Source: Sphingomonas aquatilis
GTDB lineage: Bacteria; Pseudomonadota; Alphaproteobacteria; Sphingomonadales; Sphingomonadaceae
Direction: 5' to 3'
NCBI RefSeq assembly: GCF_014196115.1
Contig: NZ_JACIDB010000001.1
Span: 682,001-746,000 of the forward strand
DNA: 64,000 bases
In this document: positions 17,967 through 26,781 of the stretch, piece after piece
Layout of the letters: the number at the start of each line of letters is the position of its first letter
Numbering within the stretch: the first letter of the stretch is position 1
Made by a program: the position numbers and the translations under genes
Notes under the pieces: generated by a model
What the model was told of the DNA's origin: nothing
Databases searched by the model: none
What the model saw: the letters and a program-made list of their open reading frames with translations, nothing else

Positions 17967-18533
17967 ATGCTGACCTTGCCCAATCTTCTGACGCTGTCGC
18001 GGATCGTCGCGGTGCCGTTGCTCGTCGCCTTTCTGTGGTGGCCGCGGTGGGAGGCGGGCTTTGCCATCGCCTTCGCGCTCTACTGCCTGATGGGGATCAC
18101 CGACTATTTCGACGGCTACCTTGCGCGCGCGCAAGGGGCGGTGTCGAAGCTGGGCGTCTTCCTCGATCCGATCGCGGACAAGATCATGGTCGCGGCGGTC
18201 ATCCTGATGCTGGTGGGCACGCGGCACGACGACAGCGCGCTGATCACCGGGGTGCATCTGATCGCGGCGCTGATCATCCTGCTGCGCGAGATCGCGGTAT
18301 CCGGGCTGCGGGAGTTTCTGGCCGGGCTGCAGGTGTCGCTGCCGGTGTCGAAGCTGGCCAAGTGGAAGACGACGCTGCAACTCGTCGCCTTCGGCGCGCT
18401 GATCCTCGCGGGGGCTCTGCCGGCGCAGGTGTGGATCAAGGTCGCTGGCCTCGGCTGTTTGTGGGGCGCGGCGGTGCTGACGCTGGTGACGGGCTGGGAC
18501 TACCTGCGCGTCGGCCTGAAGCACATGGACTGA
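17967..18533 (+). CDS. pgsA: CDP-diacylglycerol-glycerol-3-phosphate 3-phosphatidyltransferase
   Basis: A 188-residue membrane enzyme of phosphatidylglycerol synthesis. It carries the CDP-alcohol phosphatidyltransferase signature DGxxAR...GxxxDxxxD as DYFDGYLARAQGA followed by GVFLDPIADK near residues 50-72. The rest is hydrophobic with about five helices. Start ATG at 17967 has AGGAGAG 7-12 bases upstream. It is followed at close range by moaD, so pgsA, moaD and moaE may be one transcript. Confidence 0.95.
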   Translation: MLTLPNLLTLSRIVAVPLLVAFLWWPRWEAGFAIAFALYCLMGITDYFDGYLARAQGAVSKLGVFLDPIADKIMVAAVILMLVGTRHDDSALITGVHLIAALIILLREIAVSGLREFLAGLQVSLPVSKLAKWKTTLQLVAFGALILAGALPAQVWIKVAGLGCLWGAAVLTLVTGWDYLRVGLKHMD

Positions 18534-18538
18534 GCGCG

Positions 18539-18796
18539 ATGCGGATCGACATGCTGTATTTCGCCTGGGTCCGAGAGGGCATGGGCCGAGCGAGCGAGAC
18601 CGTGGACGCGCCGGACACGCTGGCGAGCGTCGCCGATCTGGTCGACTGGCTGGCGGCGCGTGACGATGCCTCCGCCGCGGCGCTGACCGATCGCGCGCGG
18701 TTGCGGGCGGCGGTGGATCAGGCGTTCGTGACGCTCGACGCGCCGATCGCCGGCGCGCGCGAGGTGGCGCTGTTCCCGCCGGTGACGGGCGGATGA
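18539..18796 (+). CDS. moaD: Molybdopterin synthase small subunit
   Basis: An 85-residue ubiquitin-like protein ending in the Gly-Gly tail that carries the thiocarboxylate (FPPVTGG). MoaD donates sulfur for molybdopterin, together with MoaE. The start MRIDMLYFAWVRE lies 6 bases after the pgsA stop and the stop overlaps the moaE ATG as ATGA. Confidence 0.93.
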   Translation: MRIDMLYFAWVREGMGRASETVDAPDTLASVADLVDWLAARDDASAAALTDRARLRAAVDQAFVTLDAPIAGAREVALFPPVTGG

Positions 18797-19239
18797 TCCG
18801 CGTCCACGTCTCGCCCACGCCGATCGATCTGGCGGCGGAGATGGCCGGAGTCGAACGCGCGGATGGTGCCGGGGCGGTCGCGACCTTCACTGGCCTCGTG
18901 CGAAGCGACGATGGCGTGGGGACGCTGGAGCTGGAGCATTATCCCGGCGCGACCGAGGCTGCGCTGACGCGGCTGGCGGAGGAGGCGACTTCGCGCTGGG
19001 CGCTGGGCGCGGCGACGATCGTGCACCGCGTCGGGCCGATGGCGCCGGGCGAGCGGATCGTGTTCGTGGCGGCGGCTGCGCCGCACCGCGCGGCGGCACT
19101 GGACGCGTGCGCCTATCTGATCGACCGGCTGAAGACCGATGCGCCGTTCTGGAAGCGCGAGACCCGCGGCGGCGAGGCGCGCTGGGTGGAGGCCCGCGAT
19201 AGTGACGCCGACGCGGCGGCGCGGTGGAGCGAGCGTTAG
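18793..19239 (+). CDS. moaE: Molybdopterin synthase catalytic subunit
   Basis: A 148-residue protein matching MoaE: AGAVATFTGLVR near residue 30 and the C-terminal RLKTDAPFWKRE, where the conserved lysines bind precursor Z and the MoaD thiocarboxylate. It catalyses the step from cyclic pyranopterin monophosphate to molybdopterin in the cytoplasm. The ATG overlaps moaD (ATGA), so the two subunits are translated together. modABC for molybdate uptake lie further right, at 35-37 kb. Confidence 0.95.
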   Translation: MIRVHVSPTPIDLAAEMAGVERADGAGAVATFTGLVRSDDGVGTLELEHYPGATEAALTRLAEEATSRWALGAATIVHRVGPMAPGERIVFVAAAAPHRAAALDACAYLIDRLKTDAPFWKRETRGGEARWVEARDSDADAAARWSER

Positions 19240-19248
19240 AGCCGCTCT

Positions 19249-19343
19249 GTCATTCCCGCGGAGGTGGGGATCCATCAGCTCCGACGTTTCGACCTGAGCC
19301 GTGGCGGTAGCGCGTCTGGATTCCCGCCTTCGCGGGAATGACG
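19249..19343. repeat. Palindromic repeat family A, copy 3
   Basis: Left end GTCATTCCCGCGGAGGTGG is diverged from the other copies (TGGGGATCC in place of CGGGAATCC); the right half matches copies 2 and 4 well. It sits between the convergent moaE and fasciclin genes. Confidence 0.8.
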
Positions 19344-19364
19344 GAGTGGGTGGGCGTCGGAGAT

Positions 19365-19985
19365 TTACGGCAGCCGCGGCACCAGCACGCCGTTGACGAC
19401 GTGGATCACGCCGTTCGCCTGCGCGACATCCGCCGCCTCGACATAGCTGCGATTGCCGCTGGCGCTGGTCAGCGTGATGACGTCGCCGGTCATCGTCGCG
19501 GTCAACGGCTGGCCGCCGAGCGTCGTCAGCGTCGCGCGGCCGCCGCCTGCTGCAATGCGCGCCTCCAGCTGCTCGGTGGTCATGGTGCCGGGGACGATAT
19601 GGTAGCGCAGGAGTGCTACCAGCGTCGGCCGGTTCTCCGGTGCGAGCAGATCGCCTGCGATGCCGGGCGCCAAGCGGGTGAAGGCCATGTCGGTCGGCGC
19701 GAACAGCGTGTAGGGGCCGTTGCCCGCCAGAAGCGGATCGAGTTCGGCGACGCGTAGCTCCCGCGCGAGTGTGGTGAGGCCGGGCGTCTTTGCGATCGAC
19801 TGGGCGATCGTCGCTTCCGACTCCATCCGGCTGGGATCGACCGCCACCGGTGCCGGAGCGGATACGACGGGCGGTGGCGCGACCACGGGCGCGGTGGCGG
19901 GCGGCACGCAGCCGGCAAGGCTGGCGAGCAGGACGGACGGGCCGAGCCGGCGGATCGATCGGGCGTTGGGTCGGGTCACGCGCAC
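19365..19985 (-). CDS. Fasciclin-domain lipoprotein
   Basis: A 206-residue protein: a signal peptide with lipobox LAGC (near residue 27), a Pro/Ala/Val-rich linker, then one fasciclin (FAS1) domain with the hallmark pieces YTLFAPTDMAFTRL and LLRYHIVPG, ending VNGVLVPRL. FAS1 domains mediate adhesion between cells or to matrix; in bacteria many are anchored outer-membrane or periplasmic proteins. It stands alone. Confidence 0.88.
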   Translation of the reverse strand: MRVTRPNARSIRRLGPSVLLASLAGCVPPATAPVVAPPPVVSAPAPVAVDPSRMESEATIAQSIAKTPGLTTLARELRVAELDPLLAGNGPYTLFAPTDMAFTRLAPGIAGDLLAPENRPTLVALLRYHIVPGTMTTEQLEARIAAGGGRATLTTLGGQPLTATMTGDVITLTSASGNRSYVEAADVAQANGVIHVVNGVLVPRLP

Positions 19986-20003
19986 TCCTGTAATTCTCGG
20001 CCC

Positions 20004-20906
20004 TTACCGGGCTTTGGCCAGTGCCTCGGCAAGCAGCTGGAAATCCTTTTCGCGCGGGGACGCGCGGCGCCAGACCAATGCGATACGCCGCACCGCATTG
20101 TCGGCGTCCAGCGGTTTGGCGACGATATTGGTGTGATCGAGGATGCCCGCCTTCAGCGCCATTTCGGGCAGCATCGTCATGCCCAGACCGTTGTCGACCA
20201 TCTGGACGATCGTGTGCAGCGAGGTGCCGAGCATCGTCGCTTCCGCGCGCAATTCCGGGCGGTTGCATGCCGAGAGGGCATGGTCCTTCAGGCAATGGCC
20301 GTCTTCGAGCAGCAGCAGGCGGGTCTCGTCGATCAGCGCGGCGGGCACGGCGGGCGGGTCCGACGGCATGTCCTGCGGCTGATAGGCAACGAACAACCGG
20401 TCGTCGAACAGGGGCTGGCTGGCGACGTCGCCGCACGCGAAGGGCAAAGCGAGCAGCACGCAATCGGTGCGACCATTGTGCAAGCCCTCGCATGCGGCAC
20501 CTGAGGGCTCTTCGCGCAGGAATAGCTTGAGGTCAGGATAGTCGCGACGCAGGCGGGGCAGGATGTGGGGCAGCATGAACGGCGCGATCGTCGGGATCAC
20601 GCTCATCCGCATCTCGCCCGACAGCGGGCGGCCAGCGGCGCGCGCGATATCCCCCAATTCCTCCGCTTCGCGCAGCACGCGGCGCGCCTTGTCGGCGATC
20701 CGGTCGCCCAGCGGTGTGAAGCGGACGACACGGCGGGTGCGTTCGACGAGGGTGACGCCGATCAGCGTTTCGAGCTCACGCAGGCCCGCCGACAGTGTCG
20801 ACTGAGTGACGAAGCACGCCTCGGCCGCGCGGCCGAAATGGCCATGGTCCTTCAGCGCGACGAGATATTGCAGCTGTTTGAGCGTGGGGAGGTAGGTCGC
20901 CGCCAT
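20004..20906 (-). CDS. oxyR: LysR-type peroxide sensor OxyR
   Basis: A 300-residue LysR regulator. The N-terminal winged helix reads LKQLQYLVALKDHGHFGRAA. The redox pair is Cys205 and Cys214 in EDGHCLKDHALSAC, with the same nine-residue spacing as Cys199 and Cys208 of E. coli OxyR, so it should form the sensing disulfide. The start at 20906 is preferred over an in-frame upstream start because MAATYLPTLKQLQ is the family N-terminus. It lies beside ahpF and ahpC, which it is expected to control; an OxyR-like site is at 23439-23475. Confidence 0.92.
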   Translation of the reverse strand: MAATYLPTLKQLQYLVALKDHGHFGRAAEACFVTQSTLSAGLRELETLIGVTLVERTRRVVRFTPLGDRIADKARRVLREAEELGDIARAAGRPLSGEMRMSVIPTIAPFMLPHILPRLRRDYPDLKLFLREEPSGAACEGLHNGRTDCVLLALPFACGDVASQPLFDDRLFVAYQPQDMPSDPPAVPAALIDETRLLLLEDGHCLKDHALSACNRPELRAEATMLGTSLHTIVQMVDNGLGMTMLPEMALKAGILDHTNIVAKPLDADNAVRRIALVWRRASPREKDFQLLAEALAKAR

Positions 20907-20991
20907 GGCCCGGCGAGATAGGGGGTGGGGGAGGGGGATGCCAGTCCTAAGTCTGGCGGGTTGGCTGGCGTGGCGGCGGCCCAATACCAAC

Positions 20992-21098
20992 CGTCACCCC
21001 GGACTCGTTCCGGGGTCCACCGGGCGGCAAGGGGATGGCAAGAGGCTCCAGCCCTCCCCCCGCGGCTCCGTGGACCCCGGAACGAGTCCGGGGTGACG
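20992..21098. repeat. Palindromic repeat family C
   Basis: A perfect inverted repeat: 29-base ends (left starts CGTCACCCCGGACTCGTTCC) are exact complements across about 49 bases of unrelated middle. It lies between oxyR and the 3' end of ahpF, both on the minus strand, so it may form a transcript-end structure for ahpF. Confidence 0.9.
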
Positions 21099-21129
21099 GG
21101 TTTTGCCGGACGATCGTTTCGCCCGGGGA

Positions 21130-22716
21130 TTACTCCGCCGCTTCTTCCCAGTCGCGCGTCTCTTCCACCGGCATGCGGATCAGGTGATCGAAGGCCGACA
21201 GCGCCGCCTTCGACCCTTCGCCCATGGCGATCACGATCTGCTTGTACGGCACGGTCGTCACGTCGCCGGCCGCGAAGATGCCGGGCTGCGAAGTGTGGCC
21301 GCGGTGGTCGATTTCGATTTCGCCGCGCGGCGACAGCGCCACGGTTCCCGCCAGCCATTCGGTGTTGGGGACGAGGCCGATCTGCACGAAGATACCGGCA
21401 AGATCGACCCGATGTACCGCTTCGCTATTCCGGTCGCGGTAGGAGAGAGCGACGACCTTGTCGCCATCGCCATGGACTTCCGTCGTCAGCGCAGAGGTAA
21501 GGACGGTGACGTTGGCGAGGCTGCGCAGCTTGCGCTGGAGCACGGCGTCGGCGCGCAATTCGCTGTCATATTCGATCAGCGTGACGTGCGCGACGATGCC
21601 GGCAAGGTCGATCGCCGCTTCGACGCCCGAATTGCCGCCGCCGATCACCGCCACGCGCTTGCCCTTGAAGAGCGGACCGTCGCAATGCGGGCAATAAGCG
21701 ACGCCCTTGTTGCGGTATTCCGCCTCGCCCGGCACGTTCATCGTGCGCCAGCGCGCGCCGGTCGACAGGATGACGGTGCGCGCCTTCAGCGACGCGCCGT
21801 TTTCCAGCACGACTTCGTGCAGGCCATCGGCGCCCGCCGGCACCAGCTTTTCCGCGCGCTGCAGGTTCATGATGTCGACGTCATAGTCGCGCACGTGGCG
21901 TTCGAGCTCGGAGGCGAGCTTCGGGCCTTCGGTGTGCGGCACCGAGATGAAATTCTCGATCCCCATCGTATCGAGCACCTGCCCGCCGAAGCGTTCCGCG
22001 GCGATGCCGGTGCGGATGCCCTTGCGCGCGGTGTAGATCGCCGCGGCGGCACCAGCGGGGCCGCCACCGACGACGAGGACGTCGAACGGGTCCTTCGCCC
22101 CGATCTTTTCGGCCGCGCGTGCGGAGGCGCCGGTGTCGAGCTTGGCGACGATCTGTTCCAGCTCCATCCGGCCCTGGCCGAAGGGTTCGCCGTTCAGGAA
22201 TACGGTGGGCACCGCCATCACCTTGCGGCTGGCGACCTCATCCTGAAACAGCGCGCCATCGATCGCGGTGTGCGTCACGCGCGGGTTGAGGACCGCCATC
22301 AGGTTCAGCGCCTGCACGACGTCGGGGCAATTGGCGCAGGACAGCGAGAAATAGGTTTCGAAATGATAGTCGCCGTCGAGCGCCACGACCTGCTCGATCA
22401 GGTCCTGCGCCGCCTTCGACGGGTGGCCGCCGACCTGGAGCAGCGCGAGCACCAGCGAGGTGAATTCGTGGCCCATCGGCAGGCCGGCGAAGCGGACGCC
22501 GATGTCCGTGCCGGCGCGTCGGATCAGGAAGCTGGGGGTGCGGTCGTCATCGCCGGTGGTGACGCTGACCTTGTCCGACAGCGCGGCGATCTCGTCGAGC
22601 AGCTCGCGCATCTGCTGCGACTTGGCGTCCTGCCCCAGGCTCGCGACCAGCTCCACAGGGAAGCGGACGTGAACCAGATAGGCTTTGAGCTGCTGCGTCA
22701 GATTGGCGTCGAGCAT
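21130..22716 (-). CDS. ahpF: Alkyl hydroperoxide reductase subunit F
   Basis: A 528-residue flavoprotein. It has the N-terminal tandem thioredoxin-like domain with its CxxC at residues 127-130 (SLSCANC), then a thioredoxin-reductase-like module with the FAD motif [19 protein letters not shown] and the second redox pair CPHC in [10 protein letters not shown]. Electrons go from NADH through FAD and the C-terminal disulfide to the N-terminal pair and on to AhpC. It follows ahpC, with a terminator-like hairpin between them (22757-22787). Confidence 0.97.
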   Translation of the reverse strand: MLDANLTQQLKAYLVHVRFPVELVASLGQDAKSQQMRELLDEIAALSDKVSVTTGDDDRTPSFLIRRAGTDIGVRFAGLPMGHEFTSLVLALLQVGGHPSKAAQDLIEQVVALDGDYHFETYFSLSCANCPDVVQALNLMAVLNPRVTHTAIDGALFQDEVASRKVMAVPTVFLNGEPFGQGRMELEQIVAKLDTGASARAAEKIGAKDPFDVLVVGGGPAGAAAAIYTARKGIRTGIAAERFGGQVLDTMGIENFISVPHTEGPKLASELERHVRDYDVDIMNLQRAEKLVPAGADGLHEVVLENGASLKARTVILSTGARWRTMNVPGEAEYRNKGVAYCPHCDGPLFKGKRVAVIGGGNSGVEAAIDLAGIVAHVTLIEYDSELRADAVLQRKLRSLANVTVLTSALTTEVHGDGDKVVALSYRDRNSEAVHRVDLAGIFVQIGLVPNTEWLAGTVALSPRGEIEIDHRGHTSQPGIFAAGDVTTVPYKQIVIAMGEGSKAALSAFDHLIRMPVEETRDWEEAAE

Positions 22717-22747
22717 GGGAGGCTCCCGAAAGGAATGACTCTACGTA

Positions 22748-22787
22748 AAAAGCGAACGGCCCGAGGCGGATGGTCCGCCCCGGGCCG
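22748..22787 (-). terminator. Intercistronic terminator-like hairpin, ahpC to ahpF
   Basis: A 14-base stem at 22757-22770 and 22774-22787 with one mismatch and a 3-base loop. On the minus strand it is followed by TTCGCTTTTT, the U-rich tail of a Rho-independent terminator. This would lower ahpF relative to ahpC. Confidence 0.7.
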
Positions 22788-22817
22788 CGCGTGCCGTGGC
22801 CCCGGGGGGCAGCCGGC

Positions 22818-23381
22818 TTAGATCTTACCGACGAGGTCCAGGCTGGGGGCGAGCGTTTCTTCGCCCTCTTCCCACTTCGCCGGGCAGACTTCGCCCGGAT
22901 GCGCGGCGATATACTGCGCGGCCTTGATCTTGCGCAGCAGTTCGGCGGCGTTGCGGCCGACGCCTTCCGACGTCACTTCGATCAGCTGGATCACGCCGTC
23001 GGGATCGATCACGAACGTGCCGCGATCGGCCAGGCCCTGGCCTTCGCGCAGAATCTCGAAGTTGTTGCTGATCGCGTGATTCTGGTCGCCCAGCATATAA
23101 TAGTTGATCTTGCCGATTGCGGGCGAGCTGTCGTGCCACGCCTTGTGGCTGAAGTGGGTGTCGGTCGACACGCTGTACACCTCGACGCCCATCTTCTGGA
23201 GCGTGGGATATACGTCGGCGAGGTCTTCCAGTTCGGTCGGGCAGACGAACGTGAAGTCGGCCGGATAGAAGAAGAACACCGCCCACTTGCCGAGCACGTC
23301 GGTGTCGCTGACCGACACGAACTTGCCTTCCTTGTAGGCTTGCGTGGTGAAGGGCTTCAGCTTGCTGCCGATGAGGGCCAT
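22818..23381 (-). CDS. ahpC: Alkyl hydroperoxide reductase subunit C (2-Cys peroxiredoxin)
   Basis: A 187-residue peroxiredoxin. The peroxidatic Cys47 sits in FVCPTE and the resolving Cys166 in GEVCPAKW near the end, the typical 2-Cys arrangement. It reduces hydrogen peroxide and organic hydroperoxides with electrons from AhpF. The ATG at 23381 gives [19 protein letters not shown], the normal family N-terminus; a 26-residue upstream extension is in frame but lies in the promoter and is rejected. Confidence 0.96.
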   Translation of the reverse strand: MALIGSKLKPFTTQAYKEGKFVSVSDTDVLGKWAVFFFYPADFTFVCPTELEDLADVYPTLQKMGVEVYSVSTDTHFSHKAWHDSSPAIGKINYYMLGDQNHAISNNFEILREGQGLADRGTFVIDPDGVIQLIEVTSEGVGRNAAELLRKIKAAQYIAAHPGEVCPAKWEEGEETLAPSLDLVGKI

Positions 23382-23410
23382 GGGTCGTCTCCGTTGAATG
23401 GTGTGGAGCC

Positions 23411-23475
23411 GATATAGGCGATCATGCTGCAATGCAAAATTGATCTGTTTGCGCCGCATGATCGATGTGATCGAT
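23411..23475 (-). promoter_or_regulatory. ahpC promoter with OxyR-like operator
   Basis: On the minus strand, TATATC (23411-23416) is a good -10, with TTTTGC 17 bases before it. Just upstream, ATCG-N7-CGAT at 23461-23475, then 7 bases, then a weaker ATTG-N7-TGCG-like half at 23439-23453, repeat the four-half-site, N7-spaced layout of OxyR sites (ATAG-N7-CTAT). The site touches the -35 region, fitting activation by OxyR. Confidence 0.6.
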
Positions 23476-23519
23476 TAATACGAGGGCGCTGGCATCTTTC
23501 TACCGCAAGCCCGAGCGTA

Positions 23520-24293
23520 TCACTTTGCAAGTGCAGAATAAATCGACCAGGCGCTGGTGAGGGTCAGCAACACGCCGACCAGCGCCATCAGGTGGCGGGT
23601 GGGGACACGCTTGGCGAGAATGCCGCCGAACGGCGCCGCGACGAGGCCGCCGATGAGGAGGCCGAGCGTGTGCAATGTGAAGGCGGACCAGCCGAGCACG
23701 GAGAAAAAGGTGACCGAGGCGGTGGCGGTGAGGAAAAATTCCGCCGTGTTGACCGTGCCGATCGTGTGGCGCGGCGTCGCGCCCTGAATCAGCAGGTTGG
23801 AGGTGACGACCGGACCCCAGCCGCCACCGCCCGCGGCATCGAGGAAACCGCCGACCAAGCCGAGCGGCGCGACGACGCGAGGTTTGCGCGGCTTGATCTC
23901 GCCACCGACCGCGCGGAACAGCAGGTACAGGCCGATGCACGCGAGATAGGCCATGACGAACGGCTTGGCGGCCGAGGCGTCGATCGTGCTGAGCAACGTC
24001 GCGCCGGCCACCGCGCCGATCATGCCGGGGATGACGAGCCGGCGGAACAGCTTCCAGTCGACATTGCGGTGTACGACGTGGCTGACGCCCGACGCGGCGG
24101 TGGTGAACGTTTCGACCGCATGGACGCTGGCGGAGGCGACCGCGGGCGGCACACCCATCACCGTCACCAGCAAAGTCGAGTTGATGACGCCGAACGCCAT
24201 GCCGAGCGCGCCGTCGATGACCTGCGCCGCAAAGCCGATCGCGATGAACGGCAGCACCTGGGACCAGTCGATCGCAGTCAGAAAATCAGGCAT
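23520..24293 (-). CDS. TSUP (TauE/SafE) family membrane exporter
   Basis: A 257-residue protein with about eight membrane helices and the TSUP/TauE signatures: QVIDGALGMAFG near residue 25, ASVHAVETFTTAASG, and GGFLDAAGGGGWGPVVTS near residue 155. The family moves sulfur-containing organic anions or sulfite. The neighbouring cysE and its divergent position suggest a link with sulfur metabolism, but the substrate is not shown. An upstream frame that runs past the ATG is mostly Arg-rich and rejected. Confidence 0.85.
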   Translation of the reverse strand: MPDFLTAIDWSQVLPFIAIGFAAQVIDGALGMAFGVINSTLLVTVMGVPPAVASASVHAVETFTTAASGVSHVVHRNVDWKLFRRLVIPGMIGAVAGATLLSTIDASAAKPFVMAYLACIGLYLLFRAVGGEIKPRKPRVVAPLGLVGGFLDAAGGGGWGPVVTSNLLIQGATPRHTIGTVNTAEFFLTATASVTFFSVLGWSAFTLHTLGLLIGGLVAAPFGGILAKRVPTRHLMALVGVLLTLTSAWSIYSALAK

Positions 24294-24428
24294 CGCAGGC
24301 GGTAACTCCCGGCGCCCGGCAAAGACGCATTGGCCGCATCGTGCCCGCTGTGGCCAATTCCCACAACAAAGCTGGGCTTTGCCGCCCCCAAGCCGCGGGG
24401 CCTCTGCCGACGGCTCTGCGGTGGAACC

Positions 24429-24494
24429 ATGGAAATTACGCCGCCGAAGCGTTACATGCAGCGGATGACGAGCCGGAAGGGCAAGGGGAAGTAA
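24429..24494 (+). CDS. Short basic leader ORF before cysE
   Basis: A 21-codon open frame ATG...TAA, rich in Lys/Arg and starting MEITPPKRY, ends 3 bases before the cysE start codon; its last codons overlap the cysE ribosome binding region AAGGGGAAG. There is no Cys codon, so it is not a classic amino-acid attenuator. Its position would permit translational coupling, but chance is possible. Confidence 0.3.
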   Translation: MEITPPKRYMQRMTSRKGKGK

Positions 24495-24497
24495 AGG

Positions 24498-25202
24498 ATG
24501 TTCGGACGGCTTGCCGCCTATCTCGATTCGATCCGGGCGCGTGATCCGGCCCCGCATTCGCGCGCCGAGATCCTGCTGTATCCGGGCGTCTGGGCGCTGG
24601 GCCTGCACCGCGTCGCGCACGCTTTGTACGGGCGGCGGTTGTTCTTCCTGGCGCGGGCGGTCAATCATTTCGCGCGGGCATGGACCGCGATCGATATCCA
24701 TCCGGGCGCGACGATCGGTCGCAATTTCTTCATCGACCATGGTTTCGTCGTGATCGGCGAGACGGCGGAAATCGGCGACGACGTCACCATCTATCAGTGC
24801 GTGACGCTGGGCGGGACCAGCCCCGACAATGGCGTCGCAGGCAAGCGCCACCCGACGCTCGCCGATGGCGTGATCATCGGATCGGGCGCGCAGGTGCTGG
24901 GACCGATCCTGGTGGGGCCTTGCGCGCGCGTCGGTGCCAATGCGGTGGTGACGCGCGACGTGCCGGCCGGTGCGGTGATGGTGGGCATCCCGGCGCGGCC
25001 GACGATGGTGGAGGGCGGCGCGGCCGAAGCGCCGTCGCGCTTCGTGCCCTATGGCACGCCGTGCAGCGAGATGTTCGATCCGGCGACGCAGAAGATCGAG
25101 ATGATGCGCTGCGAGCTGGAATCGATGCGCAAGCGGCTGGACGCGCTGCTCGCCGAACGGGCGGACGACGCCGCGCCGCAGGCGGAGCGTGACAGAGCGT
25201 GA
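24498..25202 (+). CDS. cysE: Serine O-acetyltransferase (EpsC/CysE type)
   Basis: A 234-residue enzyme of the left-handed parallel beta-helix family. The hexapeptide repeats run from about residue 70 to 165 (IHPGATIGRNFFIDHGFVV, IGETAEIGDDVTIYQ, LGGTSPDNG, HPTLADGVIIGSGAQVLGPI). The catalytic His is in FIDHG. It makes O-acetylserine, the direct precursor of cysteine. A C-terminal alpha tail (RCELESMRKRLDALL) is present. It ends overlapping the start region of the DUF2794 gene. Confidence 0.94.
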   Translation: MFGRLAAYLDSIRARDPAPHSRAEILLYPGVWALGLHRVAHALYGRRLFFLARAVNHFARAWTAIDIHPGATIGRNFFIDHGFVVIGETAEIGDDVTIYQCVTLGGTSPDNGVAGKRHPTLADGVIIGSGAQVLGPILVGPCARVGANAVVTRDVPAGAVMVGIPARPTMVEGGAAEAPSRFVPYGTPCSEMFDPATQKIEMMRCELESMRKRLDALLAERADDAAPQAERDRA

Positions 25203-25215
25203 TGGGCGGGGCCTG

Positions 25216-25554
25216 ATGGGGATCGTCACGCCGTTTCCGCTGGGACGCGAGCCGGGGCAGGTCGGGTTCGAACGCGTGGAGCTGAACCGCATTCTCGACC
25301 TGTACGGCCGCATGGTCGCGGCCGGGCATTGGAAAGACTATGCGATGGAGCTGGGCAAGGATGCCGCGGTCTTCGCCGCCTTTCGCCGGACCGCCGAGCG
25401 TCCCGAATTCCGTATCGAGAAACGCCCCGCGCTGCGTGCGCGGCAGGGCATGTGGGCGCTGATCGGCGAGCAGGGTATGGTCCTGAAGCGCGGTCAGGAG
25501 CTCGGCCCGGTATTGGCGCCGATCGAGCGGCGGTTGATGAAGCTGGTCGACTGA
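25216..25554 (+). CDS. DUF2794 family protein
   Basis: A 112-residue protein with the family N-terminus VTPFPLGREPGQVGFERVELNRILDLYGRMVAAGHWKDYAME. DUF2794 is a short alphaproteobacterial family of unknown function. The ATG at 25216 has GGCGGGG just upstream, while a GTG at 25189 is in frame and overlaps the end of cysE; the later start is preferred. It is followed by a small inverted-repeat region. Confidence 0.85.
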   Translation: MGIVTPFPLGREPGQVGFERVELNRILDLYGRMVAAGHWKDYAMELGKDAAVFAAFRRTAERPEFRIEKRPALRARQGMWALIGEQGMVLKRGQELGPVLAPIERRLMKLVD

Positions 25555-25581
25555 CCGGGGGGCGAGGGCTCGCCCATTAGC

Positions 25582-25688
25582 CGTCATCCGAGAGAAGGCT
25601 GAGATATCCTCGGTGTAGCGAGGAGCCGTCGCCGCGAGACACCTCGGCCCCCGCAGGGGTGATGGCGCGTCGGATCAGAGGATGACGG
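25582..25688. repeat. Loose palindromic element between convergent genes
   Basis: The ends are CCGTCATCC and GGATGACGG, with internal GTGTAGCGAGGAGCC and further short inverted parts. It resembles repeat families A and C in layout but is not a copy of either. It lies between the DUF2794 gene and the convergent membrane-protein gene. Confidence 0.5.
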
Positions 25689-25714
25689 GGAAGGCGGCGC
25701 CTCCCCCGGTTCCC

Positions 25715-26740
25715 TCAAGCGTATTGCACCGGTGGCAGTCGGCGGCGGAGCGATTGCGACAGGGCGGTCACCACGGCGCGGCGCATCGGCTGCCAGAAGG
25801 CCGACAGGCATAGCAGCGCCGATCCGATCACGAAGGCGGTGAGCGCCGCGCCCAGTTCGATGGCACCGGCGCTGCGGAACAGCGCGTAGAGCGCGGCCAG
25901 CACATAGGCGAGGCCCGATACCAGGAGCGCGCGACGGTCGACCGCCAGCGCGATGGCGGCGAAGCAGACGTAGAGCGCCAGCACCACCACGGCCATGCCT
26001 GCGCCGATGTCGCCGCGGAACACGCCCAGCATCTGGAAGATCGAATGCGCGATCATCGGCGCAGCGGCGAGGTGAAGCCAGAAGGCGACATCGGACCGGC
26101 GGGTCTTGCGTTCGGTATCGCTCATGTCCCAACGCATCGCCGCGGCGAAGACGCCAAGCCCGCCGACCAGCAGCAGTGGCCAGACCGCATCCTTCACGTC
26201 GGGGATGGCGGCGAGGATCAGGCCGATCGCAGTGGCGACCAATGCGGCCGCCCCGGCGGCGACGGTGATCGGCACCATGAAGCGGCGCCAGTGCAGCCAC
26301 GCTGCGCCGGCGGTGGCCAGGCCGATGCCCGCGATCGCCAGCGCTCCCGCGCGATCACCAAGGTTCGGCGCGATGGCCTGCACGCCCTCGAACAGCCCGC
26401 CAGCGACACCGCCGACGAAGGCGATCAACAGCAGGATGCTGGGCAGCGCCATTCGGCGTTTGGCGGTGAAATATTCCGCGAGCACCCATGCCGTGCCCGC
26501 GACGAACGCGCCACCGAGGGGACGGGCAAACGCGGTGCCGATCTGCCCCACCGCGACGAGCAGCAGCACGATCGCGATCGAGACGAAGATGTCGTTGAAG
26601 CCGGTGAGCAGACGGAAATGCTCTTCGTCCACCGCCGGTGCTGCGTGCGCCGCGGCGATGTGCGCGCGCAGCGCCGCCGCGGCGTCGGCGGAGATCGCCC
26701 CCGCCGCCACCGCGCCATCGATGTCGCTTTCGCTATACAT
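25715..26740 (-). CDS. Multi-pass membrane protein (DUF2157-like)
   Basis: A 341-residue protein with a soluble N-terminal region of about 50 residues (DIDGAVAAGAISADAAAALRAHIAAAH) that resembles the start of DUF2157-type membrane proteins, then about nine hydrophobic segments, ending in a basic tail. Membrane function is unknown. A perfect 9-base inverted repeat sits 40 bases upstream of the start codon, so the gene is likely tightly controlled. I do not recognise a named function. Confidence 0.7.
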   Translation of the reverse strand: MYSESDIDGAVAAGAISADAAAALRAHIAAAHAAPAVDEEHFRLLTGFNDIFVSIAIVLLLVAVGQIGTAFARPLGGAFVAGTAWVLAEYFTAKRRMALPSILLLIAFVGGVAGGLFEGVQAIAPNLGDRAGALAIAGIGLATAGAAWLHWRRFMVPITVAAGAAALVATAIGLILAAIPDVKDAVWPLLLVGGLGVFAAAMRWDMSDTERKTRRSDVAFWLHLAAAPMIAHSIFQMLGVFRGDIGAGMAVVVLALYVCFAAIALAVDRRALLVSGLAYVLAALYALFRSAGAIELGAALTAFVIGSALLCLSAFWQPMRRAVVTALSQSLRRRLPPVQYA

Positions 26741-26781
26741 GGCGATCCTTCCCCAAGTTGCCGATCGGGGGAAGCTATCAG

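Noticed and set aside
23382..23459. Longer N-terminus for AhpC
   Set aside because: It would run through the promoter and OxyR-like site, and AhpC proteins start at [13 protein letters not shown] sequence.
24294..25313. N-terminal extension of the TSUP exporter
   Set aside because: The extension is Arg-rich, lies opposite cysE and has no membrane helices.
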